A DNA stretch of 6,771 bases from an uncultured Treponema sp. (GTDB lineage: Bacteria; Spirochaetota; Spirochaetia; Treponematales; Treponemataceae), in NCBI GenBank assembly GCA_905236315.1, contig CAJOPO010000290.1, positions 1 through 6,771 on the forward strand. Direction: 5' to 3'. Under the pieces are notes generated by a model. It was not told the origin of the DNA. It was given only the letters and a program-made list of their open reading frames with translations, and made no database searches. Every line of letters starts with the position of its first letter. Within the stretch, counting starts at the first letter, position 1. A program made the position numbers and the translations under genes. Shown piece after piece: positions 1 through 6,332 of this stretch.

Positions 1-30
1 CACGTGCTCTACCAACTGAGCTATAGCGGC
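1..30 (-). tRNA. tRNA gene, 5' part only (cut by window edge)
   Basis: Read on the minus strand from position 30, the sequence gives the 5' part of a tRNA. There is a seven-base acceptor strand GCCGCTA, then TA at positions 8-9, and a D arm with stem GCTC/GAGC enclosing the canonical loop AGTTGGTA. A26 and the first four bases of the anticodon stem (CGTG) follow. The anticodon, T arm and 3' end lie outside the window, so identity cannot be read. A GCC start with this D arm is compatible with tRNA-Thr, among others. A promoter matching the consensus lies just upstream, so it appears to be transcribed from its own start rather than by read-through from glgA. Confidence 0.9.
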
Positions 31-60
31 ATACGGTTTGTTAATCCGTCATTTAAGATA

Positions 61-89
61 ATATTACCAAAATAATAATTTTATGTCAA
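61..89 (-). promoter_or_regulatory. Promoter of the tRNA gene
   Basis: On the minus strand a perfect -35 box TTGACA (89-84) is followed after 17 bases by TAATAT (66-61). The expected start is near position 54, giving a leader of about 24 nt before the mature tRNA 5' end at 30. The leader can form a small hairpin (33-49, arms ACGG/CCGT plus two A-T pairs beyond an A-A mismatch). That hairpin may be incidental, or may position RNase P processing. The box match and spacing make this one of the clearest promoters in the window. Confidence 0.75.
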
Positions 90-90
90 T

Positions 91-130
91 AGAAAAAAAA
101 TAATTTTTACAAAAAAAATCTTTTTTTTTA
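91..130 (-). promoter_or_regulatory. Phased A/T tracts, possible UP element
   Basis: Directly upstream of the tRNA -35 box are four homopolymeric A or T runs: A8 at 93-100, T5 at 104-108, A8 at 111-118 and T9 at 121-129. Their centres are roughly one helical turn apart. Such phased tracts bend DNA and can act as an UP element for the RNA polymerase alpha subunits, which is common at stable-RNA promoters. The same bases also form the region downstream of glgA. No GC-rich terminator hairpin is visible there, although the A9/T8 pair could form a weak AT stem. Confidence 0.5.
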
Positions 131-137
131 ATTCTAT

Positions 138-1712
138 TTAACAAGTTTCCATTTCTTTTTCATAAAGTTTTTCATATTTCTGTGCAACTTTTTCCCATGA
201 ATAATTTTCTCTAACATATTTTGCAGCATAGGCTATCATGTTTTTAAATATAGCATTACTGCCGCTATTCAAATATATATTACATAAGGCATATATAATA
301 GAAAAAAGTTCATCAGAGTTATTATTTTGATATAAAAAGCCTGTTTCCTCACTAACTATTTTTTTTAGTCCCCCTGTAGCATGTGCTATAGGTAAAGTTC
401 CATATATTTGTGCAATAAAATCTTCTAAACCACAAGGCTCAAAAAAACTAGGAAATATAGCAAAATCACTAGAGGCCATAACTAACCTAGAAATAGCCCT
501 GTCATAACCACGCAAATAAACAGCTTTTCCTTTATAACGTTCTGTAACATTAATAAGGAGTTGCTCCATTTCTGGCTGTCCCTGCCCTATGAATGCAAAA
601 GCAACATTATCCATACAACTCAAAAGTTTATTACTAGCGTCTGCAAGGACAGAAATACCTTTTTGATGAACAAGACGACCATGGTAGGCAATTAAAACGC
701 CCTCTTTATTATTTAGTTTTTCTATATATCCATATTGCTCTAAAACATTATTATCTATATTTTTTGAAGCATAATTATTTATAAAATAATCTCTACATTC
801 ATATTTTCCTTTTAAATCTTTTTTTTCAGGATTAAAAGAGTATGGTAATAATGAAACTTTTGTATTTTTAGGGTCATAACGCGCAATATCTATACCATTA
901 GTTATGCCATAAATATATGTTTTATTATTTTTAAATGCTTGAGACAGCCCTGCAGTTTGCGTAGAGCCATCCATTATCTCTTGGGCATATTCTGGAGAAA
1001 CAGTTGTCATGCACGAATATAGAGCAGAAAGCAAAAAAGGCTCTACAACATTACCATTTAAGCCTTTTGTTAATACTTCATTTGGCAAATCTGTATAATA
1101 AGCCGCTTCATTAATAGAAGAAAACTCGTGATGATAACCAGGTCCTGCATTATGAATTGTAACAACACATTTAGTTTTTTTATAGAAGCCTTCTTTATCA
1201 TTTTTTGAATATTCATTCATAAAGGCTGGAACTAGTGCCGCTGTAGCATCTTGAGAATGAATTATGTCAGGAGCATCTTCTTTATTACACGTACTTCCAT
1301 AAGCAATAACAGCTTTTTCAAAAAGACAATTTAAAAACTGAGCATCTTCATGCCCCTCACCTTGCTTATGATTAGGATTTTTTTCTGCCTCTTGCTTTGT
1401 ATAGGTATAAACCGCTTGTTTCTCGCTAAAGGACTTATTACCTATAAAAACTATATCAACCCCATTGCATATTCCATGACTAAATGTAACTAAAATATCT
1501 TTATCGCACACATGGATTTTTACAGGTTTATGCCACAAACAATTAAATTCTTTTACATTAGAAAGTTCTGTACAAGCATAGAGAGGAATAAACAAAGTAA
1601 CTTTATTTCCTAAAGAAACAAGATTTTCAGATAAGGAACAAGCAACATTTTTTACCCCACCTGCTTCTGCAATGCCTGCATATTCCCTAGAAACTAACCA
1701 TACATATTTCAT
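138..1712 (-). CDS. glgA: Glycogen synthase (GT5, ADP-glucose type)
   Basis: This 524-residue protein is predicted to transfer glucose from ADP-glucose to the growing alpha-1,4-glucan in the cytoplasm. The N-terminal starch-synthase domain covers about 1-270 and the GT-B C-terminal domain about 335-520. Landmarks include IHSQD (151-155, at the usual HxHDW site), VSPEYAQEI (238-246), the GITNGID motif (269-275), GRLVHQKG with R346 and K351 (equivalent to the catalytic Arg and Lys of the SRLxxQKG motif), FEPCGL with the presumed catalytic Glu425, and GTLPIAHATGGL (438-449). Length is somewhat above the usual 470-490, mainly from inserts. Unusually, the N-terminal KxGG motif reads E16-A-G-G, so the lysine linked to ADP-glucose binding in E. 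coli is absent. The ATG overlaps the aroH stop as ATGA and has GAGG seven bases upstream. It is the last gene of a three-gene operon. The family call is firm, the donor preference less so. Confidence 0.93.
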   Translation of the reverse strand: MKYVWLVSREYAGIAEAGGVKNVACSLSENLVSLGNKVTLFIPLYACTELSNVKEFNCLWHKPVKIHVCDKDILVTFSHGICNGVDIVFIGNKSFSEKQAVYTYTKQEAEKNPNHKQGEGHEDAQFLNCLFEKAVIAYGSTCNKEDAPDIIHSQDATAALVPAFMNEYSKNDKEGFYKKTKCVVTIHNAGPGYHHEFSSINEAAYYTDLPNEVLTKGLNGNVVEPFLLSALYSCMTTVSPEYAQEIMDGSTQTAGLSQAFKNNKTYIYGITNGIDIARYDPKNTKVSLLPYSFNPEKKDLKGKYECRDYFINNYASKNIDNNVLEQYGYIEKLNNKEGVLIAYHGRLVHQKGISVLADASNKLLSCMDNVAFAFIGQGQPEMEQLLINVTERYKGKAVYLRGYDRAISRLVMASSDFAIFPSFFEPCGLEDFIAQIYGTLPIAHATGGLKKIVSEETGFLYQNNNSDELFSIIYALCNIYLNSGSNAIFKNMIAYAAKYVRENYSWEKVAQKYEKLYEKEMETC

Positions 1713-2095
1713 TTACCGCCCTCATTTTTTATATCAGGACGCAAAACTTCTGCACCATTTAAGTATGCAGTTTTACAAATGCTGTCTTTATCTAAATATA
1801 CAGTTATCATAACACGTATTACATTTGCTAACATGCCCTTTATCACAGGCTCTTGAGCGCAAAACAAAGGAATACGTGAAGTATCTATACCAGTATCAGA
1901 AAAGCGCAGTGCTGTTGCGGGATTTAAAACATCTAAATCTGGAGTAACAGTAAACTGAATATTTACTATATCATCAGCCTTTATTGAATTAATAGAAAAA
2001 AGTTTACTACATAAGAGTTCTACATTTTCTATTATAGAATCTTTTGTATTTTCTGCACAAACGGCACCTCTTATCGAATATAAACGTTTTTCCAT
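1709..2095 (-). CDS. aroH: Chorismate mutase, AroH type
   Basis: This 128-residue protein matches the monofunctional AroH family, trimeric enzymes converting chorismate to prephenate on the way to Phe and Tyr. Its length is normal for the family (B. subtilis 127). Residues lining up with the B. subtilis active site are R9 (R7), R64 (R63), C79 (C75), E82 (E78), R94 (R90), Y111 (Y108) and R119 (R116), within the segments SIRGA, TPDLDVLNPATALR, FCAQEP, IRVMITV and AEVLRPD. F57 of B. subtilis is replaced by N58 and K60 by T61. The first ATG overlaps the stop of the upstream gene (TAATG) and is preceded by a good Shine-Dalgarno. The stop overlaps the glgA start. No other shikimate-pathway gene is in the window, so whether it supplies aromatic amino acids here cannot be judged. 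Catalytic residues suggest an active enzyme. Confidence 0.93.
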   Translation of the reverse strand: MEKRLYSIRGAVCAENTKDSIIENVELLCSKLFSINSIKADDIVNIQFTVTPDLDVLNPATALRFSDTGIDTSRIPLFCAQEPVIKGMLANVIRVMITVYLDKDSICKTAYLNGAEVLRPDIKNEGGK

Positions 2096-2955
2096 TATTC
2101 TTCATCTCCTGTTTGAGAAAATCCAAAGCCTTTTAGTAAGTCTTTTAGGTTTCCAGTTTTAGAAAATTCACTTAACTGAGGATATTTTTCTAAAAGCGAA
2201 GCAAACTTTTCAAGTTGTTGCATCATACGGTCTTCTTCCATTACAGAGTTTGCCTGTTCCTTTGCCTTTTGTTTAAGGTTTGTTTCTAATTCATTTTGCC
2301 ATATTGATAAAGCGTTTTCTGCTACTTGATATAGTTTTACATCTGGAACTTGAACATCTGTTAATTCAATAGAATTAATTGAAATATGTTTAAAATCATT
2401 TAAATTACCTTGTAAAAGTTTTTCTATTTCATAGCTAGAAAGCACCTTGCCTTCTACAAAATTATTATTTTCTTTTAATACTTTAGGAAGCAAAATAGAA
2501 ACTATTTGGTCAGAACATTTCTGCATATATTTATCTAAAGAAGCCTGGTCCTGCACTTCATTATTTTTTACAAGTTCTAAAATATCTTCTGGATTTATAG
2601 TCAATGCTGTTTTTATAGCTAATTTATAGGAAAAGTCAGGATTTGAAGAATTATCTGTTAACTGTAGTATAGAAGCATAATCTGACGAAGATGGTAAAGA
2701 GCCTGTTATACTTGCTGTAGTTTCATAGGGTGTAGTATTAAAATGCTTTATAGTAACATTTGTTGGTAGTAGTTTTTCCCACTTCCAATCAAACTTTCCT
2801 GGAACAAGAGGTTCTTCGTATAAGCCTCCAGTCTTAGATGTCATTATACCACAAGTTCCAGGAGATACCCTAAACTGAACCCAACCTATAAAAAAGACTG
2901 CACCAGCAGCAATTAAAAGTACAATAATATTTGCAAAAAAGCGTTTAACTTTCAT
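2095..2955 (-). CDS. SPFH/band-7-like membrane protein
   Basis: This 286-residue protein has a basic N-terminus (MKVKR) and one hydrophobic helix at about 7-26 that should anchor it in the inner membrane; no lipobox is seen. The following part (27-75), with VSPGTCGIMTSKTGG and LVPGKFDWKWEKLLP, resembles the start of band-7 (stomatin/prohibitin/HflK-like) domains, where a P-G-x-x-G-I strand is followed by an 'l-x-P-G' segment. Residues 105-210 alternate strands and helices as in an SPFH domain (KTALTINPEDI, ISINSIELTDVQVPD). Residues 211-260 are charged and helical, probably a coiled coil, with an acidic end. Typical SPFH proteins scaffold membrane complexes or proteases, but no protease gene is adjacent and the exact role is unknown. 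It is the first gene of the operon with aroH and glgA. There is no Shine-Dalgarno, and a -10 box lies 10 bases upstream, so the message may be leaderless. The SPFH call rests on motif resemblance only. Confidence 0.65.
   Translation of the reverse strand: MKVKRFFANIIVLLIAAGAVFFIGWVQFRVSPGTCGIMTSKTGGLYEEPLVPGKFDWKWEKLLPTNVTIKHFNTTPYETTASITGSLPSSSDYASILQLTDNSSNPDFSYKLAIKTALTINPEDILELVKNNEVQDQASLDKYMQKCSDQIVSILLPKVLKENNNFVEGKVLSSYEIEKLLQGNLNDFKHISINSIELTDVQVPDVKLYQVAENALSIWQNELETNLKQKAKEQANSVMEEDRMMQQLEKFASLLEKYPQLSEFSKTGNLKDLLKGFGFSQTGDEE
2104..2110 (-). promoter_or_regulatory. Ribosome binding site of aroH
   Basis: AGGAGAT on the minus strand lies inside the 3' end of the upstream coding sequence. 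The AGGAG core (2110-2106) is 10 bases from the aroH ATG. It is the strongest Shine-Dalgarno in the window and fixes the aroH start, in contrast to the first genes of the minus-strand operons, which show none. Confidence 0.7.
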
Positions 2956-2973
2956 CGTACTTTATAGTATAAT
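2945..2973 (+). promoter_or_regulatory. Divergent promoter for the membrane protein-cca operon
   Basis: On the plus strand TTAACT (2945-2950, four of six) is followed after 17 bases by a perfect TATAAT (2968-2973). Transcription would begin near 2980, giving a leader of about 70 nt before the ATG at 3052. The -35 box sits within the first codons of the divergent gene. Other TA-rich boxes nearer the start (3004-3009, 3032-3037) lack an acceptable -35. Confidence 0.5.
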
Positions 2974-2994
2974 AGAGGAAATGATAAAAGTCTA
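2966..2994 (-). promoter_or_regulatory. Promoter of the SPFH-aroH-glgA operon
   Basis: On the minus strand TAGACT (2994-2989, four of six matches to the -35 consensus) is followed after exactly 17 bases by TATACT (2971-2966, five of six). The start point would fall near 2959, only about four bases before the ATG at 2955. The -10 box overlaps the plus-strand -10 box on the opposite strand. Confidence 0.55.
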
Positions 2995-3051
2995 TTAGAC
3001 ATTTATAAAAACAGAGAAAATGAAGTTTTTATATAACTATGGAATAACATT

Positions 3052-3402
3052 ATGAGAAGAAAAAAGAAACAAAAAGATAATATATTTATATATCGCTTAG
3101 TAGGTAGAGTTTCTTTTTTTTTAACATTGCTCACCATTGCAGACTTTCTTCTATTTATAAGTGGAAATACACAACAATTTTTAGATGCCACTCTTAATTT
3201 TATTATGTATATATGTAGCATAAATGCTATAATACTAGTATTCTTTTCTGTGGCAGGAATAGCCTTAAGTTTGTTTTTTTTCTTTATAAGTTCAAAAATA
3301 AAATATGTAAGTTCTTTTATCTGCTATATAATACTAATTGTTTTTGGTATAGCAATTTTTATTCTATTAAGAGTTATTTCATTTCTATCAGCGGGGATTT
3401 AA
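3052..3402 (+). CDS. Small membrane protein of unknown function
   Basis: I do not recognise this 116-residue protein. It begins with a very basic stretch (MRRKKKQKD) predicted to stay in the cytoplasm. Hydrophobic segments follow at about 18-37, 57-80 (with a further hydrophobic run from 49) and 86-108, giving three likely transmembrane helices. A short loop of polar residues (SGNTQQ, 37-42) lies after the first helix. The chosen ATG has only a weak GGA eight bases upstream. The stop overlaps the cca start as TAATG, which supports it being a real, co-translated gene. It is also more plausible than the antisense frame across the same bases. No catalytic motif is visible. An envelope role is possible but unsupported. 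Confidence 0.75.
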   Translation: MRRKKKQKDNIFIYRLVGRVSFFLTLLTIADFLLFISGNTQQFLDATLNFIMYICSINAIILVFFSVAGIALSLFFFFISSKIKYVSSFICYIILIVFGIAIFILLRVISFLSAGI

Positions 3403-4793
3403 TGGATTCAATAGCAATTCCTTCAGAATTAAAAAAAGTAAATGCAATATTTGAAAAAAATAATTTTAAAGCCTATCTTGTAGGCGGGGCTGTAAGAGAT
3501 ATACTTAGAAAAAAGACTGTTCATGATTGGGACATAGCTACAAATGCTAGACCAGAACAGGTAATGGCTATATTTAAAAGAGTTATTCCTACTGGTATTG
3601 CACACGGAACTGTAACAATTCATATATTTAATAAAGAAATAGAAACTACAACTTTTCGCACAGAAACCACATATAGTGATGGTCGCCATCCTGATTTTGT
3701 AAATTATGCTGATACAATCGAAGAAGACCTTTCTCGTAGAGATTTTACTATGAATGCCATTGCAGCAGAACTTTCTACAGGTAAAATCATAGACCCATTC
3801 AATGGGCAAAAAGATATAGAGCTTGGTATTATTAAAACAGTCGGCTCTCCAATAGAAAGATTTAATGAAGATGGTTTAAGACCTGTACGCGCTATTAGAT
3901 TTGCAGGACAATTAGGATTTAAAATAGAAGAAGAAACTTTCTCTGCAATAGCAAATAAAAACATTCTTGAACGTACAAAAAATATATCTGTAGAACGCTT
4001 TAGAGATGAGTTTTGCAAAATGCTTTCTTTTGAAAAACCAAGCATAAGTCTTAAATTATTAGAGCAAACAGGCATTATGAATATTTTTATTCCTGAATTT
4101 GCAGAATGTAGAGGTTGTGTACAATCAGATTCAAGAGGTTTTCATGAATTTGATGTAGCTGACCATTTGCTTTATGCCTGCGATGGTGCTCCAAAAAATA
4201 ATTTAATTGTACGTCTAGCAGCCTTTTATCATGACATAGGAAAACCCAAAAGTAAAAATGCAGAAAATATAAATGGTGAAACTTTTATACACTTTCATAA
4301 TCACGAAACTTTCTCTGCACGTATTGCAGAAGAATCTATGACAAAGTTAAAGTTTCCTAATGACAGTATTAAAAAAGTTGTTCATTTAGTAAAAGAACAC
4401 ATGTTTTTTTATGAAAGAGTATGGAGTGATGCTGCTGTAAGGCGTTTTATAATACGTATTGGAGCAGAAAACTTTTATGATATTATGGATTTACGTCTTG
4501 CAGATATATATGGAATGCATAACACTCCTCTAAAAGAAGGAAGTCCTTCTTGGCTATTACTAGTGGAATTAAAAAAACGTGTAGAAAAAGTTTTAGAGCA
4601 AAATTCTGTGTTAAACTTAAAAGACCTTGCTATAAATGGAAAAGACCTTATTGCAAGTGGAATACCAAGTGGCAAATGTATGGGGGCAATTTTACAAGAA
4701 TTATTTGAAACAGTAACAGATTCTCCAGATATGAACCAAAAAGAAAAACTGCTTTCTCTAGCGCAAAATATATATAAGGCTAAGTATCAATGA
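3402..4793 (+). CDS. cca: tRNA nucleotidyltransferase with HD domain (CCA-adding)
   Basis: This 463-residue class II nucleotidyltransferase is predicted to add or repair the 3' CCA end of tRNAs using CTP and ATP. The catalytic head carries LVGGAVRD (26-33), HDWDIAT with the metal-binding Asp42 and Asp44, HGTVTI (68-73), and RRDFTMNAI (112-120). The nucleotide-selecting EDxxR motif is E156, D157 and R160, followed by RAIRFAGQLGF. A C-terminal HD phosphohydrolase domain is intact: H255, H277-D278 (in YHDIGK), H301 and H333. This domain can confer 2',3'-cyclic phosphodiesterase or phosphatase activity, as in E. coli Cca. The ATG overlaps the preceding stop and GGGGA lies just upstream. Related enzymes include poly(A) polymerase PcnB and split A-adding or CC-adding enzymes, and sequence alone does not fully exclude those. 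As the only such enzyme seen here, full CCA addition is the likeliest role. Confidence 0.93.
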   Translation: MDSIAIPSELKKVNAIFEKNNFKAYLVGGAVRDILRKKTVHDWDIATNARPEQVMAIFKRVIPTGIAHGTVTIHIFNKEIETTTFRTETTYSDGRHPDFVNYADTIEEDLSRRDFTMNAIAAELSTGKIIDPFNGQKDIELGIIKTVGSPIERFNEDGLRPVRAIRFAGQLGFKIEEETFSAIANKNILERTKNISVERFRDEFCKMLSFEKPSISLKLLEQTGIMNIFIPEFAECRGCVQSDSRGFHEFDVADHLLYACDGAPKNNLIVRLAAFYHDIGKPKSKNAENINGETFIHFHNHETFSARIAEESMTKLKFPNDSIKKVVHLVKEHMFFYERVWSDAAVRRFIIRIGAENFYDIMDLRLADIYGMHNTPLKEGSPSWLLLVELKKRVEKVLEQNSVLNLKDLAINGKDLIASGIPSGKCMGAILQELFETVTDSPDMNQKEKLLSLAQNIYKAKYQ

Positions 4794-4816
4794 AGTCCTT
4801 AAAATGAATTTTTATG

Positions 4817-4848
4817 TCATTCTGAAGAATGAGATTCAAAAGAATCTC
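4817..4848. repeat. Two abutting inverted repeats, dispersed-repeat-like
   Basis: TCATTCT/AGAATGA (4817-4832) forms a seven-base inverted repeat around GA. GAGATTC/GAATCTC (4831-4848) forms a second one around AAAA. Together the plus strand begins GTCATTCTGA and ends AGAATCTCTA, resembling the ends of palindromic intergenic repeats common in many bacterial genomes (GTCATTCTGAGC...GAAGAATCTC). It lies between converging genes and forms the 3' end of the lipoprotein gene. Neither side has a clean T-run, so a role as a bidirectional terminator is possible but weak. Confidence 0.55.
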
Positions 4849-5224
4849 TATCATCTTTAAGCATAGAATTATCACTTGCCTTTACAGAATCTACATATTT
4901 TATAGCAAGACCGCTTAGTTCATAAGTATAGGTTCTAAGTAAGATATAAAGTAAAATATTGCGTTTACCATCCACTTGCACATGGATTACATCATCAGCG
5001 TCAGGATAGCGAGCAGCCGCTTGCTCCCTTAATAAAGCATATCCACTTTGCATAAAGCGAGTCTTTGCTGTTACCCTGCCTAAGATGACGTAATCTCCTG
5101 CAGGCGGAGAAAACGTATCTGTAGCAAACGGAGTGCGTACCGTATAGCAAGAGAATAGGAAAAACAAACAAAAAGAAAAACAGATTAATAGTAAAAGTCT
5201 GTTCTTAAAAATGGAAAACTTCAT
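4817..5224 (-). CDS. Small putative lipoprotein
   Basis: This 135-residue protein starts with a signal peptide: basic MKFSIFKNR, a hydrophobic core (10-24), then the lipobox-like LFSC with Cys26 as the likely lipidated residue. Spirochete lipoboxes are often loose in this way. The mature part (about 27-112) contains YVILGRVTAKT, GYALLREQAAARYPDADDVIHVQVD and a YELSGLAIKYV segment. This reads as a compact alpha/beta domain in which an alanine-rich helix is followed by 'DADDV' and a strand. I cannot name the family. The ATG overlaps the trpS stop (TAATG) and lacks a clear Shine-Dalgarno, so its translation probably depends on coupling. The last residues (about 126-135, SDSF/ESHSSE-like, very polar) are encoded by the repeat at 4817-4848, so the original gene may have ended earlier or differently. 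Function is unknown; it is likely anchored in an envelope membrane. Confidence 0.75.
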   Translation of the reverse strand: MKFSIFKNRLLLLICFSFCLFFLFSCYTVRTPFATDTFSPPAGDYVILGRVTAKTRFMQSGYALLREQAAARYPDADDVIHVQVDGKRNILLYILLRTYTYELSGLAIKYVDSVKASDNSMLKDDRDSFESHSSE

Positions 5225-6321
5225 TATATAACCATATTCATAGCAGAACGAACTTCGTTTAGTGTTTGAACAGCAAGTTCTCTAGCTCTTTCTGCACCTT
5301 CTTTTAAAACTTTGCTTATATAACCCATATCCTTTTCTAGTTCAGAGCGTCTTTGACGTAAAGGTCTTAACTCTTCATTTAATGCTTCTATAAGAGTCTT
5401 TTTTAACTCTCCACCACCGCCCTCTCCTATTCGTTCTGCTATTGCGCTAGGAGCTTCTCCTGTACACAAAGAAATAAGCATAAGAAGGTTTGCAACTTCA
5501 GGACGATTTACAGGGTCATAAGTAATACAACGTTCTCCGTCAGTCTTAGCCTTTTTTATAAGTTTTGCAGTTTCATCCTCTGTAGCAGAAAGCATTATTG
5601 CGTTTCCTCTACTCTTACTCATCTTTTGACTACCATCAAGCCCTAAAATACTAGGAGTTTTAGAAAGTAAAGCATCTGGTAAGGGGAAAATAGGAGGTGT
5701 ATTTTTGCAATATTTTTCGTTAAAGCGACGCGCTATAGTCCTTGTAAGTTCTATATGAGGAAGTTGGTCTTTACCTACAGGAACAACATTTCCCTTGCAA
5801 AAAAGAATGTCGCAGGCTTGGTGCACTGGATATGTGAGCATACCTGCATTAATTGTTTTTACCTTGCCTGTTTCTAAAGCATTTTGCATTTCTTCTTTTA
5901 CGGTTGGGTTTCTTTCTAATTCCGCACTTGTTACTAGTGTTAAAAATGGAAGCATAAGCTGATTACATTCTGGAATATAGCTATGCGGATAAATAATCAT
6001 GTCTTTACTAGGTTCAAGCCCCGCCGCTAGATAGTCAATAACAAGTTGCTTTGTATTCTGACTTATCTCTTGATATGCGTCATGGTCTGTAAGAACTTGA
6101 TAATCTGCAATCAGCACCATAGTAGGAATACCAAGTTTGCTAAGACGCACTCTGTTTTTTATTGAACCAAAATAATGCCCTATATGAAGTCTTCCTGTAG
6201 GACGGTCTCCTGTTAAAACTCTATATTTTTTAGGATTTTTTATAATATCTTCTTCAAGTTTTTGACTGCGCTCAAGAGCAGCTGCAAAAGTTTTATTTAT
6301 ATCTTTATCTAATTCTTCCAT
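5224..6321 (-). CDS. trpS: Tryptophanyl-tRNA synthetase
   Basis: This 365-residue class I aminoacyl-tRNA synthetase charges tRNA-Trp in the cytoplasm. The signatures are GDRPTGRLHIGHYFG (38-52, with HIGH at 46-49), DYQVLTD (73-79), GKDQLPHIELTR (183-194) and the KMSKS loop (233-237) preceded by LGLDGSQ. The C-terminal helical part (about 275-365) would bind the anticodon. It is longer than the common 330-residue form because about 33 residues precede the GDRPTG motif. There is no later Met before residue 68, so the first ATG is the best start. That leader is helical and charged, and similar extensions occur in TrpRS subfamilies. No Shine-Dalgarno is seen and a strong promoter ends 11 bases upstream, leaving no space for a T-box or attenuator. 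The stop overlaps the lipoprotein start. Confidence 0.96.
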   Translation of the reverse strand: MEELDKDINKTFAAALERSQKLEEDIIKNPKKYRVLTGDRPTGRLHIGHYFGSIKNRVRLSKLGIPTMVLIADYQVLTDHDAYQEISQNTKQLVIDYLAAGLEPSKDMIIYPHSYIPECNQLMLPFLTLVTSAELERNPTVKEEMQNALETGKVKTINAGMLTYPVHQACDILFCKGNVVPVGKDQLPHIELTRTIARRFNEKYCKNTPPIFPLPDALLSKTPSILGLDGSQKMSKSRGNAIMLSATEDETAKLIKKAKTDGERCITYDPVNRPEVANLLMLISLCTGEAPSAIAERIGEGGGGELKKTLIEALNEELRPLRQRRSELEKDMGYISKVLKEGAERARELAVQTLNEVRSAMNMVI

Positions 6322-6332
6322 AATTGAGTTAC

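Noticed and set aside
2447..2629. 60-residue plus-strand reading frame
   Set aside because: It lies wholly antisense inside the SPFH-like gene, has no start signal and no recognisable motif.
3003..3221. 72-residue minus-strand reading frame across the divergent region
   Set aside because: It overlaps the small membrane protein gene, and the plus-strand frame is better supported by its TAATG coupling to cca.
3429..4075. Two minus-strand frames (3429-3809 and 3704-4075)
   Set aside because: Both are antisense to the strongly conserved catalytic head of cca and show no family motif.
4475..4675. 66-residue minus-strand frame
   Set aside because: It is antisense to the C-terminal part of cca, without motif or ribosome binding site.
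4794..4816. Terminator between the converging cca and lipoprotein genes
   Set aside because: Only 23 bases separate the stops, and the nearby hairpins (4817-4848) are not followed by a clear T-run on either strand.
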